From Elusimicrobiota bacterium (GTDB lineage: Bacteria; Elusimicrobiota; Elusimicrobia; UBA1565; UBA9628): DNA of 48,328 nt. The notes under the pieces were generated by a model. That model worked only from the letters and a program-made list of their open reading frames with translations. It was not told the DNA's origin and searched no databases. The stretch covers positions 1-48,328 of the forward strand of contig JACQPJ010000028.1 in NCBI GenBank assembly GCA_016207605.1. Reading direction: 5' to 3'. Below are positions 1-7,523 of this stretch, one piece after another (positions within the stretch are counted from its first letter, which is position 1; each line of letters begins with the position of its first letter). Both the position numbers and the translations under genes were made by a program.

Positions 1-445
1 AGCCCAGGCCGGCCTGCGACGCATAAGAGCGCTCCAAAATCGGGCTCATGTCGCAGAAGGCGGCGCCGCGCGCGCCCGGGACCGCGGCCTGAAGCCAGTC
101 GCGCACCGCCTCCATGCGCCGGCGCAGGGGCTCGTGGTAGTCCGGCCGGACGGCGTAGCGCGCCAAGCGGCCGTGCCCGGGCTTGGGACCGGGCCGCCGC
201 GCCGGATCGCCGTAGGAAAAGCCGCACATCAGCACGCTGCGCGCCTCCGGCATCCAGGCGCGGATGTCATGGCGCGAAGCCGCGTTGCGGGCCATGTAGC
301 CCATGGTCCCGTGACGTCCGGCCGCGATCCAGGCGTCGTAGGCGGCGGCGTCGGGGGAGGGGGCGGCGGCGGCGATGCCGACGAGGTCGGCGCCCTCCTC
401 GCGGGCGCGGCGCTTCAGCGCGGCGGCGAGCTCGGCGGGGCTCAG
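1..445 (-). CDS. queG: Epoxyqueuosine reductase QueG, N-terminal part (cut by window edge)
   Basis: Reading the minus strand from 445 gives about 148 residues that match the N-terminal half of QueG, the cobalamin/iron-sulfur enzyme that reduces epoxyqueuosine to queuosine in tRNA. Visible landmarks are the HGTMGYMAR stretch, SVLMCGFSYGDP, YHEPLRRRM, and near the edge FCDMSPILERSYASQAGLG, which corresponds to the family's conserved DxxPxxER...AGLG segment. The iron-sulfur cysteines lie beyond the window. No ATG, GTG or TTG lies in frame near the start. The best start is CTG at 445, which overlaps the greA stop as CTGA and so looks translationally coupled. Product call is firm; the start is inferred. 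Confidence 0.85.
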   Translation of the reverse strand, partial: MSPAELAAALKRRAREEGADLVGIAAAAPSPDAAAYDAWIAAGRHGTMGYMARNAASRHDIRAWMPEARSVLMCGFSYGDPARRPGPKPGHGRLARYAVRPDYHEPLRRRMEAVRDWLQAAVPGARGAAFCDMSPILERSYASQAGLG

Positions 446-912
446 CGGGCGCGGACGACGTTGAGAATCTTGAAGCCGCGCGGCCCGGCGGGGAGCTGGA
501 TCTCGACCGACTCCTTGGACTTGCGCCCAAGCAGGCCCTGGCCCAGCGGCGACTGCACCGAGATGCGTCCCTCCATCGGGTCGGACTCGTCCTCGCCCAC
601 CAAGGTGTACTCCACGGTGCCGCCGTCGGAGTCCTCCAAGGTCACGGTCGTGCCGATGGCCACCGTGTCCTTGGGGATGTCCATCTCATCGATGATCTTG
701 GCGCTCTGCAGCTTGTCCGAGAGGACGCCGATGCGGCCCATCACCTCGCCCATCTTCTCCTTGGCGGAGTGATACTCGGCGTTCTCCTTCAAGTCTCCCT
801 TCTCGCGCGCCTCGCCGATGTCCAGCGAGAGCTGGGTCTTCTGCTTCCTCAGCGCCGCGAGCTCCGCGGTCAGCTTGGCGTGGCCGGCGCGCGTCAAATA
901 GGTGTCGGGCAT
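442..912 (-). CDS. greA: Transcription elongation factor GreA
   Basis: A 156-residue protein of normal GreA length. GreA rescues backtracked RNA polymerase by stimulating cleavage of the nascent RNA. The N-terminal coiled coil (about residues 10-75) carries the acidic tip in the stretch DIGEAREKGDLKENAEYHSA, where the conserved DxxxNAEY-like signature is plain. The C-terminal FKBP-like domain ends with SPLGQGLLGRK and VEIQLPAGPRGFKILNV, also typical. The start is ATG at 912, behind a short AGGA ribosome site. It heads a unit with queG, overlapping it by four bases, and is divergent from the toxin-antitoxin pair. Confidence 0.97.
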   Translation of the reverse strand: MPDTYLTRAGHAKLTAELAALRKQKTQLSLDIGEAREKGDLKENAEYHSAKEKMGEVMGRIGVLSDKLQSAKIIDEMDIPKDTVAIGTTVTLEDSDGGTVEYTLVGEDESDPMEGRISVQSPLGQGLLGRKSKESVEIQLPAGPRGFKILNVVRAR

Positions 913-931
913 ATCGTCCTGCTCTGAGGAG

Positions 932-957
932 ATTATAGCCTACAACGGACCTTGACA
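932..957 (-). promoter_or_regulatory. Likely greA promoter (minus strand)
   Basis: A perfect TATAAT -10 box reads on the minus strand from 937 to 932, about 20 bases before the greA start codon. The -35 region falls at about 952-960 and is poor (CACTGT or TGTCAA), overlapping the -35 box of the divergent promoter. Inferred from sequence only. Confidence 0.5.
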
Positions 958-980
958 GTGGAACCTATTTCTATTAAACT
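952..980 (+). promoter_or_regulatory. Sigma-70-type promoter of the VapBC-type operon
   Basis: A perfect TTGACA (952-957), a 17-base spacer, and TAAACT (975-980, four of six matches to TATAAT) lie 43 bases before the antitoxin start. The region 958-1012 is AT-rich against a very GC-rich background. An ATTAA...TTAAT inverted repeat with an ACTAGT core (990-1005) just downstream could be an operator for autoregulation by the antitoxin; that is inference. Confidence 0.7.
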
Positions 981-1022
981 TATCGTGTCATTAAAACTAG
1001 TTAATATTATTTTGGAGGGGTT

Positions 1023-1280
1023 ATGGAGTCGATGCCGCGCAACGTCAGTCGAAGGATCATGGATCGATGCGCGCATGAAAGCGCGATCGTCGTGGTTGTC
1101 CGAGGGAGGAAGCCCAGCCGGGTTTTTGGCTTGAACGAGTATTTAAAAATGCGCGAGCACCCCGGCAAAGTCAAGCCTTGGCGGCATCGACGTCAGAGCC
1201 GTGGAGGCGGCGTTGATCCATTGGGAGCCAAGTCCGGCCGGATTGTCTCGTCCCTGCGCCGCCAGGATATCTACGATTAG
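1023..1280 (+). CDS. Type II antitoxin, Phd/YefM-like (VapB partner)
   Basis: An 85-residue protein directly before a PIN-domain toxin (3-base gap), the usual antitoxin position. The N-terminal half (VSRRIMDRCAHESAIVVVVRGRKPSRVFGLNEYL) resembles the Phd/YefM fold, in which a short DNA-binding beta-alpha unit ends in a GxPxxVLxxxEYL-like segment. The basic, disordered tail ending SSLRRQDIYD would wrap the toxin. Start ATG 1023 follows GGAGG at 1014-1018; an alternative ATG is at 1032. It should bind the toxin and repress its own promoter. The family assignment is by motif and context, not by a search. Confidence 0.75.
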   Translation: MESMPRNVSRRIMDRCAHESAIVVVVRGRKPSRVFGLNEYLKMREHPGKVKPWRHRRQSRGGGVDPLGAKSGRIVSSLRRQDIYD

Positions 1281-1283
1281 GCT

Positions 1284-1751
1284 ATGACGGCCCTGCTCGA
1301 CACGAATGTTTTGGTCTATGCGGCGTGCAAGACGTCTCCGCGCTATCAGGAGGCCGCCAGGCTCGTCGACTTTGGGCTCCGACACAAAGGAGTCTTCTGC
1401 GTTGCATCCCAAAATCTCGTCGAATTCTTGTCGGTGGCGACGAGGTCGCGTTTCCTCGACCCCCCCTTGTCCGCGGAGGATGCCTGCCGCATGATCGAGC
1501 TGATGTATCGCTCGCGCCGGCTCGCAAAAATCTATCCCAAGCGGGGGACGGTGATGCGCGCGGTGCGGGAAGGCCGCCACGCGGCGGTCACCGGCGCGCG
1601 CTGGTTCGATTTATTTCTAGCGGCGACCATGAGGGATGCGGGAGTACACGTGATCATCACTGAGAACGCGCGTGACTTCGAGCGCATTCCGGGGATTTCC
1701 GTGCAGTCCGTCGCCGATGCATCCGCGGCGTTGGATCGGCGCCTCTTTTAG
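1284..1751 (+). CDS. vapC: PIN-domain toxin, VapC-like ribonuclease
   Basis: A 155-residue PIN-domain protein. Metal-binding acidic residues are visible at the expected places: D6 in LLDTNVLVYA, E47 in QNLVEFLS, D109 in ARWFDLFLAATM, and the TENARDF motif with N128 and D131 near the end. VapC toxins are Mg-dependent endoribonucleases that cut tRNA or rRNA unless held by the antitoxin. The gene starts 3 bases after the antitoxin stop, so the two are one transcript. Its 3' end overlaps the convergent birA by four bases (1748-1751). Confidence 0.9.
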   Translation: MTALLDTNVLVYAACKTSPRYQEAARLVDFGLRHKGVFCVASQNLVEFLSVATRSRFLDPPLSAEDACRMIELMYRSRRLAKIYPKRGTVMRAVREGRHAAVTGARWFDLFLAATMRDAGVHVIITENARDFERIPGISVQSVADASAALDRRLF

Positions 1752-2302
1752 AAGAACCGCCCGTCGCGCCGGGCGCGGGCGAATTCGCGCAGCAGCGCCC
1801 TGAGCACGGGCCGGGCGCCGACGCGGCGCCCGGTCAGCGCCTTGAGGCTGGCCGCGCGCCGGAGCGGCGGGTCGTTGTCCACGTTGACGCCCACGCCGAC
1901 CAGCAGCCAGTGCAGGGCGCGCGAGTCGCCCGCCGCCTCGCAGAGTATGCCGCACAGCTTGCGCCACCGTCCGTCCTTGCCGCGCGCGAGCACGTCGTTG
2001 GGCGGCTTGACCGCGGTTTCGACGCCGAAGCCGGCCAGGGCCTTGGCCGCGGCTGCCCCGCAGGCCAGAGACAATTCGCCCAGCCGCTCGGGCGCGAAGC
2101 GCGGCCGCAGGAGCCAGGTGAAGTAGACCCCGCCCTCCGGCGAGCGCCAGCGCCGCCCCAGCCGGCCCCGCCCGGCGCTCTGGCGCAGGGCCCAGACCAA
2201 GGTCCCGTCGGGCGCTCCCGCCTCGGCCAAGCGCCGCGCCTCGAGCTGGGTCGAGTCCGCCTGATCCAGCCGCACCAGGCGGCTTACGCCCGCCGGCTTC
2301 AC
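1748..2302 (-). CDS. birA: Biotin-[acetyl-CoA-carboxylase] ligase, short BirA
   Basis: A 184-residue monofunctional biotin protein ligase that activates biotin to biotinyl-AMP and attaches it to the carboxyl-carrier protein. The biotin loop is visible as SAGRGRLGRRW (about residues 42-52), followed by KPPNDV (the family usually has KWPNDV, so W is replaced by P) and KLCGILCE (family K-GI--E). There is no N-terminal helix-turn-helix, so it is not the repressor form. The C-terminal SH3-like domain of longer BirA proteins is also absent. The GTG start overlaps the nadC stop as GTGA. It is the last gene of the uvrB operon. Confidence 0.9.
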   Translation of the reverse strand: MKPAGVSRLVRLDQADSTQLEARRLAEAGAPDGTLVWALRQSAGRGRLGRRWRSPEGGVYFTWLLRPRFAPERLGELSLACGAAAAKALAGFGVETAVKPPNDVLARGKDGRWRKLCGILCEAAGDSRALHWLLVGVGVNVDNDPPLRRAASLKALTGRRVGARPVLRALLREFARARRDGRFF

Positions 2303-3144
2303 GCGAGGTCCAGCCCCAGGTCCAGCGCCGGCGCGCTGTGCGTGATCGCCCCGACCGAGATTCGATCCGGCCCGAGTCTTGCCAGGCCGCGGATGTTGTT
2401 AAGATTGATCCCGCCCGAAATTTCGATGAGGATCTTTTTTCCGGCCGTTCGTATCCGTTTTATCTCGCGGCGCAAGAGCGCGGCTCCCATGTTGTCGAGC
2501 AAGATCACGTCGGGCTTCAGCGAGATCGCGGCCTTCACCTGCGCGGAAGAATCACACTCGATGATGAGCGGAATGCCGGGCTGCTCGCGGCGCAAAAGCG
2601 CCACGTCCTTGGCCAGCGATTTCCCGCCATAGTGGTTGTCCTTCACCATCACCGCGTCATACAAGCCTAAGCGATGATTGACCCCGCCGCCGCAGGCCAC
2701 CGCGTACTTGTCCAGCGCCCGCCAGCCGGGCAAAGTCTTGCGCGTATCCAAAATCTTGGCGCGCGTCCCGCGCGCCGCGTCCGCGAACCGCCTCGTCAGC
2801 GTCGCCACGCCCGACATGCGCTGGAGGAAGTTGAGCGCGGTCCTCTCCGCCGTCAAAATCCCGCGCCCGCCCTCGATTGTCATCACCGCCTGCCCCGCCT
2901 TCACCCGCGCGCCGTCGCGGACCAAGGCGCGGACCCGCGCTCGCGGCTCGCAGGCCTTGAACGCCGCCGCCGCGACCTCCAGCCCGCAGACCACTCCCGG
3001 CTCCCGCGCGGCGATCTTCCCGCGCAGGCGCGCATTCGAAGGCACGAAAAACCGCGTGGTCAGGTCGCCTTCACGGCCCAGGTCTTCCTTGAGCGCGGCG
3101 CGCAGCAGGGGCTGATAATCATTTGGGGAAAGATGCGGACTCAC
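2299..3144 (-). CDS. nadC: Nicotinate-nucleotide pyrophosphorylase (quinolinate phosphoribosyltransferase)
   Basis: 281 residues, the normal NadC length. It converts quinolinate and PRPP to nicotinate mononucleotide, CO2 and PPi in de novo NAD synthesis. Conserved segments are present in order: EDLGREGDLTT near the N-terminus, ERTALNFLQRMSGVAT, the active-site LDTRKTLPGWR...KYAVACGGGVNHRLGLYDAVMVKDNH region, IIECDS, ILLDNM, and EISGGINLNNI. The GTG start is at 3144. It follows the HExxH gene by 54 bases and precedes birA by a four-base overlap. No nadA or nadB is seen nearby. Confidence 0.96.
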   Translation of the reverse strand: MSPHLSPNDYQPLLRAALKEDLGREGDLTTRFFVPSNARLRGKIAAREPGVVCGLEVAAAAFKACEPRARVRALVRDGARVKAGQAVMTIEGGRGILTAERTALNFLQRMSGVATLTRRFADAARGTRAKILDTRKTLPGWRALDKYAVACGGGVNHRLGLYDAVMVKDNHYGGKSLAKDVALLRREQPGIPLIIECDSSAQVKAAISLKPDVILLDNMGAALLRREIKRIRTAGKKILIEISGGINLNNIRGLARLGPDRISVGAITHSAPALDLGLDLA

Positions 3145-3198
3145 AGGACCGATCTTAGCGCTTCATGTTTCGCCGCGTCCACGTCAAAAAGACCGGCG

Positions 3199-4581
3199 TC
3201 AGCGCCAAAACGTTCCGGCGGCTTGGGCGACGAGCGTCTGGTACGTCTCCTCGGCCGTTCTTTCGGCCGCGATCAGTCCCTGGGACAGCTCATGCAGCCT
3301 GTTCGCGTTTGGATATCTCCGCGCCGCCTCTTCGCGCAGCTGCAGGACGATGCCTTGCGCCGCACGGATGAAGGGAGAGAGCGCGCGGGCCTTGGCCCAG
3401 GCGGCTCGTCTCAGCGGCTGGTCGGGCCTGCCGAGTCCGCGCCACGGGATGGGCAAGGTCAGCGTCGCGGAGGGAAGGTCCACGACCCGGAAGGCCTTCG
3501 GGAAAAAAGCGGTCGCGAGGTTGCCGGGCGCCTGCCGCAGCCTCCGTCCGACGCGGCGCCAGTCCACTCCCAGCCAGGTCCGCGCGGGGGGCGGCGCGAC
3601 GACCGGCCCGAAACTAGACGTCATGGCTTCCAGCTGGATTTCCGACGCCTCCAGCAGTTGGGAAAAAGTATCGAGGGCGTTCTCGAGTGCGCCGCCGATC
3701 AGGAAAGCCTCGTAGCTCAGGATCGGAGACCGCATGAATCGGATCAGCAGCTCGAGATCGAAGGCGTGGGTCGAGAGCTCCTCGAAGGAAAAAAATCTTT
3801 CATAAAAGCGGCCGGCCGTGAGGGCCGCCGCCTTCGCCTCGAGGCCGCCGTGGAAGGGGCTGATGTCGCCGCCATCGCGCCGCCGCGCGAACCACGCGTG
3901 CCGCAGCTCGTGGGCGATCGCGATCCCGCCGAAGGGCGTGGCCGGGGGCGGCAGTATGATCGCGCGCGCGGCGTGCCGATCTCCCCTCTGGAAAACGGCC
4001 TTGGTTCCCTTCGCGTATCGCGCGAAGGCTTGGCCCGCGTCGTAGACCAGCGCCGTTTCGTAGGCGGCGCGCGCTCGCGCGGCCAGGCCGTTGAGCTCCG
4101 ACCCCGATTCGAGGGGCCGGACCGCGAGCCGTCCGCTCTCCTCGCCCAGGCCGTCGTAGACCACGCCGGCCGATCCCAGCCACGCGGCGATCGCCTGGCG
4201 CAAGGGCCTGGGGTTGTGTTTTCTCCTCCTGCTCGAGCGGATCCGGCGGAGCGCCGCCGCGGCGGTCCTGCGATAACCAAGGAGAGCCTGGGGGGAAGAC
4301 TCGATGCGGCGGAATCCGGGCAGGTCCAGAGTCCGTTTCGATACGGCGGGCGCGGTGAGAATCGGCATCAGCGGCATGGGAATGGCGGTCAGGGCGAGCG
4401 AAAACGCGGGCGCGGGCAGCGGCGCGAGGACGGGAATGCTCAGGGCGTCCGGCAGGGCGGGCACGAAGGACGCGCCTCCCGCCTCCAAAGGCGCCTCGAC
4501 CGCGAGATTCCCGCCCTTGGCGGCCGCGGAAACCGCCAAGCCGAGCCCCAGCGGCACAACGGCGCAGACTCGACGCCTCAC
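3199..4581 (-). CDS. Secreted protein with HExxH metalloprotease-like motif
   Basis: 460 residues, not recognised as a named family. It opens with a signal-peptide-like segment (RRR then LGLGLAVSAAAKG) and a long Ala/Pro/Leu-rich stretch to about residue 80. The centre has AIAHELRHAWFARR (H224, E225, H228), a zinc-protease HExxH motif, followed by GGLEAKAAAL, whose E248 is a plausible third zinc ligand as in gluzincins. The rest is helical and has no other motif I know. Its ATG overlaps the uvrB stop by four bases, so it is translated with uvrB. The catalytic role is inferred from the motif alone. Confidence 0.7.
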   Translation of the reverse strand: MRRRVCAVVPLGLGLAVSAAAKGGNLAVEAPLEAGGASFVPALPDALSIPVLAPLPAPAFSLALTAIPMPLMPILTAPAVSKRTLDLPGFRRIESSPQALLGYRRTAAAALRRIRSSRRRKHNPRPLRQAIAAWLGSAGVVYDGLGEESGRLAVRPLESGSELNGLAARARAAYETALVYDAGQAFARYAKGTKAVFQRGDRHAARAIILPPPATPFGGIAIAHELRHAWFARRRDGGDISPFHGGLEAKAAALTAGRFYERFFSFEELSTHAFDLELLIRFMRSPILSYEAFLIGGALENALDTFSQLLEASEIQLEAMTSSFGPVVAPPPARTWLGVDWRRVGRRLRQAPGNLATAFFPKAFRVVDLPSATLTLPIPWRGLGRPDQPLRRAAWAKARALSPFIRAAQGIVLQLREEAARRYPNANRLHELSQGLIAAERTAEETYQTLVAQAAGTFWR

Positions 4582-6581
4582 GGAGCCTTGGCCTTGGCGC
4601 GGGAGGCGGACATGGCCTTGAGCTCGAAGAGCTGGTCGCGCAGGAGGGCGGCGGCCTCGAAGTCGAGGGCGTCGGCGGCGGCGCGCATGCGAGACTCGAT
4701 CTCCTCGACCAGGACGGGAAGGTCCTTGGGCGAGAGGGGGCGCTCGGCGTCGCGCAGGAGCAGAAGGCCTTCGCGCTTGGCGGCGCTTTGGAACTCGTCG
4801 AGCTCGGCGACGGCCTTGACGATGCCGCGCGGCGTGATGCCGTGTTTTGCGTTGTAGGCGGCCTGCTTGCGGCGGCGGCGGCCCATCTCGCCCAAGGCGC
4901 GGCGCATGGAGCCGGTGGACTCGTCGGCGTAGAGCACGACCTGGCCGCCAACGTGGCGCGCGGCGCGGCCGGCGATCTGGATCAGCGTGGTCTCGGAACG
5001 CAGGAAGCCCTCATGGTCGGCGCCGAGTATGGCGACCAAGGACACCTCGGGCAGGTCCAGGCCCTCGCGCAGAAGGTTGATGCCGACCAGGACGTCGAAG
5101 GCGCCCTGCCTCAGCTCCTGGAGAATCTGCACGCGCTCCAGGCTGTCGATGTCCGAATGGAGGTAGCGGGCGCGCACGCCTTTGGTGAGCAAAAATTGGG
5201 AAAGGTCCTCGGCCGTGCGCTTTGTGAGCGTCGTGATCAGCGCGCGCTCTTTTTTCCCGGCGCGCTCCTTGAGGCGCGCGAGAAGGTCGTCGAGCTGGCC
5301 CTCCGTGGGGCGCACGAGGGTCTCGGGGTCGATGAGGCCGGTGGGGCGCACGACCATCTCGGCGATCTCGCCGGCGCTTTTCTTGAGCTCGTAGGGGCCG
5401 GGGGTGGCGGAGACGAAGACGGTCTGGCCGGCCAGGGCCTCGAACTCCGCGAACTTCAAGGGGCGGTTGTCGAGCGCGGAGGGCAGGCGGAAGCCGAAGT
5501 CCACCAAGGTCTGCTTGCGCGCGCGGTCGCCCTGGTACATGCCCCCGATCTGGGGCACGGTCACGTGCGACTCGTCAACGAACAGGAGATAATCCTTGGG
5601 AAAAAAGTCCATGAGGCAATTGGGCCGCGCGCCGGGCGGCTGGCCGGAAAGGGGGCGGGAGTAGTTCTCGATGCCGTGGCAGAAGCCGATCTCGCGCAGC
5701 ATTTCCATGTCGTAGCGGGTCCGCTGTTCCAGACGCTGGGCTTCTAAAAGTTTGCCTTCCTTCTTGAAGAAGGCCAGGCGCCCGGCCAGTTCCGCCTCGA
5801 TGGCCTTGATCGCGCGCGCGCGTTCGGGGCCGTCGGTGACGAAGTGCTTGGCGGGGTAGACCCACTCGCGCTCAAGGTCCTTGAGCTTGGCGCCGGTGAG
5901 AGGATCGAACTCGGCCAGGCTCGTCACGACGCCGTCCTCCAGCGTCGCGCGCAGGGCCGTCTCCATGTAAGCCGGAAAAATGTCAATCACGCCGCCCTTG
6001 GCGCGGAACTTGCCGCGGACGAACTCGACCTCGTTGCGTTCGTAATGGATGGCGACAAGCTTGGCCAGCAGCTCCTCCCGCGACGTCCTCCAGCCCACCT
6101 CCAGCGGCACGGCGCTTCCGCCGTAGGCCTCGGGCGAGCCGATGTTGTAGATGCAGGACACCGAGGCCACCACGATCACGTCGCGCCGCGCCAGCAAAGA
6201 GCTGGTGCACTTCAGGCGCAGGCGGTCGATGCGGTCGTTGATGGAGGAGTCCTTTTCGATATAGGTGTCGGTGGAGGGGACGTAGGCCTCCGGCTGGTAG
6301 TAGTCGTAGTAGGAGATGAAGTACTCGACGGCGTTGTCCGGGAAGAAGGCCTTGAACTCGGCGTAGAGCTGGGCAGCCAGGACTTTGTTTGGGGAAATAA
6401 CCAGCGCGGGGCGGTCCAGGCGCTCGATCACGCTGGCCGCGGCGAAGGTCTTGCCCGAGCCGGTCACGCCCAGCAGGGTCTGCGCCGGCGCGCCCTCCTT
6501 CAGGCGGCGCGTCAGGGCCGCGATCGCCTCGGGCTGGTCGCCGGCGGGCTTGAAGGGGGAGCGGAGGCGGAAGGCGCCCAC
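4578..6581 (-). CDS. uvrB: Excinuclease ABC subunit B
   Basis: A full-length 667-residue UvrB, the damage-verifying helicase-like subunit of nucleotide excision repair. Walker A is GVTGSGKT (residues 38-45). The DNA-clamping beta-hairpin region follows as YYDYYQPEAYVPSTDTYIEK. Further landmarks are LLFVDESHVT (Walker B region), VFVSATPGPYE, the helicase motif LVGINLLREGLDLPEVSLVAI, and QIAGRAARH. The C-terminal UVR domain (ADALDFEAAALLRDQLFELK) that contacts UvrA or UvrC is intact. GTG start at 6581, three bases after the upstream gene's stop; it overlaps the next gene by four bases. Confidence 0.98.
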   Translation of the reverse strand: MGAFRLRSPFKPAGDQPEAIAALTRRLKEGAPAQTLLGVTGSGKTFAAASVIERLDRPALVISPNKVLAAQLYAEFKAFFPDNAVEYFISYYDYYQPEAYVPSTDTYIEKDSSINDRIDRLRLKCTSSLLARRDVIVVASVSCIYNIGSPEAYGGSAVPLEVGWRTSREELLAKLVAIHYERNEVEFVRGKFRAKGGVIDIFPAYMETALRATLEDGVVTSLAEFDPLTGAKLKDLEREWVYPAKHFVTDGPERARAIKAIEAELAGRLAFFKKEGKLLEAQRLEQRTRYDMEMLREIGFCHGIENYSRPLSGQPPGARPNCLMDFFPKDYLLFVDESHVTVPQIGGMYQGDRARKQTLVDFGFRLPSALDNRPLKFAEFEALAGQTVFVSATPGPYELKKSAGEIAEMVVRPTGLIDPETLVRPTEGQLDDLLARLKERAGKKERALITTLTKRTAEDLSQFLLTKGVRARYLHSDIDSLERVQILQELRQGAFDVLVGINLLREGLDLPEVSLVAILGADHEGFLRSETTLIQIAGRAARHVGGQVVLYADESTGSMRRALGEMGRRRRKQAAYNAKHGITPRGIVKAVAELDEFQSAAKREGLLLLRDAERPLSPKDLPVLVEEIESRMRAAADALDFEAAALLRDQLFELKAMSASRAKAKAP

Positions 6582-6584
6582 GGC

Positions 6585-7022
6585 TCAGCGCCGGGCCGGG
6601 GGCGCCTGGGCCACCGGGCCCCGGACGCGGACCAGCGTGCGCTCTCCGTCGAGGGCGTTGGCCTCGATCTTGAACCGGTCCGCGCCGCCCACGACCGCCA
6701 GCGTCGCCAGGTCCAGGTGCCCGGCCATGCGCGCCCTCAGCGCCGGCCCGTCGGGCGCGATCGAGAGCAGGGCGTCGAGCCCGTCGGCGTAGACGCCCCA
6801 GGCCCTCTTGTAGCGCTCCTGGAGCCCGTAGAGCGCCATCACGTCCTGGACCGTCTCGTAGCGCCGCAGGGCGGCCTCGTAGCGCGGCTCCAGCCGGAGG
6901 CGCCAGACCAGGGCCCCGGCGCCCAGCCCCGCCGCCAGCCCGGCTGCCGCCGCCGCCAGGACGAGCGCGCTCAGCCGGCGCGGCTTTTCCGTCGGGGGCG
7001 CGGCGGCGTCCATGCCCGTCAT
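6585..7022 (-). CDS. Small membrane-anchored protein of unknown function
   Basis: 145 residues if started at ATG 7022 (an alternative ATG is at 7013, a further upstream frame start at 7049). A short polar N-terminus is followed by one transmembrane segment (about LVLAAAAAGLAAGLGAGALVW) and then about 100 residues of alpha/beta character outside the membrane. No motif allows a function call. It is the first gene of the operon with uvrB, three bases upstream of it. Its promoter should lie in the structured gap up to 7130, shared with a divergent gene. Confidence 0.6.
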   Translation of the reverse strand: MTGMDAAAPPTEKPRRLSALVLAAAAAGLAAGLGAGALVWRLRLEPRYEAALRRYETVQDVMALYGLQERYKRAWGVYADGLDALLSIAPDGPALRARMAGHLDLATLAVVGGADRFKIEANALDGERTLVRVRGPVAQAPPARR

Positions 7023-7070
7023 TATGGAACGCCCGGCTCCGGCTGTCAAGCAGGGACGAAGGGCCCAAAT

Positions 7071-7119
7071 CCGCCTGGGTCCTTTGGCCTAGGCCGTCTA
7101 GGACTCTCGGCCCAGGCGG
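7071..7119. other. Structured intergenic element with GGTCCTTTGGCC / TAGGACT motif
   Basis: Between the divergent genes at 7022 and 7149. CCGCCTGGG (7071-7079) pairs perfectly with CCCAGGCGG (7111-7119). Inside, GTCC (7079-7082) can pair with GGAC (7101-7104), and GGCCTAGGCC is self-complementary. The inner motif GGTCCTTTGGCC, nine bases, TAGGACT recurs with almost the same spacing at 19379-19407. It could be a conserved RNA leader, a protein-binding site or a dispersed repeat. Confidence 0.5.
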
Positions 7120-7148
7120 CGGATGGGGGGATGTGCTACCGTAAGGGC

Positions 7149-7487
7149 ATGGAAGGGGGCGATCTCTTCGTCCGGTTCGTGATCACGGCCGCGCTCGGGC
7201 TCGCGGGTCTGGGCATGGTCCTGACCACTCTCTTCGACGGCGTCCTGGCCGATTGGGACCTGCCCCGCGACCTGCGCCAGTGGTGGCGCCGCTTCTCCCT
7301 CCTGCCCCATCCGGGCGGGTCCGTGCGCGCCGAGGACATCCTGCTGGAGATCGAGCTGTCCCAGCGCGAGGGCCGCTACCAGCGCCCGCCCGCCGCGTCC
7401 CTGGACCGCCGCCGCGAGGCCTTGCGCGACCTGCGCGAGGCCGAGGTCCGTCTCTCCGAGCCGGTCCCGGCCGCCGCCCAAGCCTGA
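7149..7487 (+). CDS. Small single-pass membrane protein, unknown function
   Basis: 112 residues from ATG 7149; an in-frame ATG at 7131 behind a G-rich run is an alternative. One N-terminal transmembrane segment (about residues 8-30, FVITAALGLAGLGMVLTTLF) is followed by a soluble, charged tail with W/R-rich LRQWWRRFSLL and a helical C-terminus rich in Arg and Glu. No family recognised. The codon usage and third-position GC match the neighbouring genes, which supports coding. It stands alone after the structured element at 7071-7119 and 36 bases before the CpXC gene. Confidence 0.55.
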   Translation: MEGGDLFVRFVITAALGLAGLGMVLTTLFDGVLADWDLPRDLRQWWRRFSLLPHPGGSVRAEDILLEIELSQREGRYQRPPAASLDRRREALRDLREAEVRLSEPVPAAAQA

Positions 7488-7523
7488 CGCGTCCGCCCGC
7501 CGAAGTCGTATAATCGCTCCCCA

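Noticed and set aside
2674-4857. A 727-residue open frame on the plus strand
   Set aside because: It lies opposite nadC, the HExxH gene and the end of uvrB. Its translation is Arg/Gly/Gln-rich without any motif. GC-rich codon bias on the real strand keeps this frame open.
5844-7148. A long plus-strand frame opposite uvrB
   Set aside because: Antisense shadow of uvrB and the small membrane gene; only its last 112 residues (from 7149) have coding character and were kept as a separate gene.
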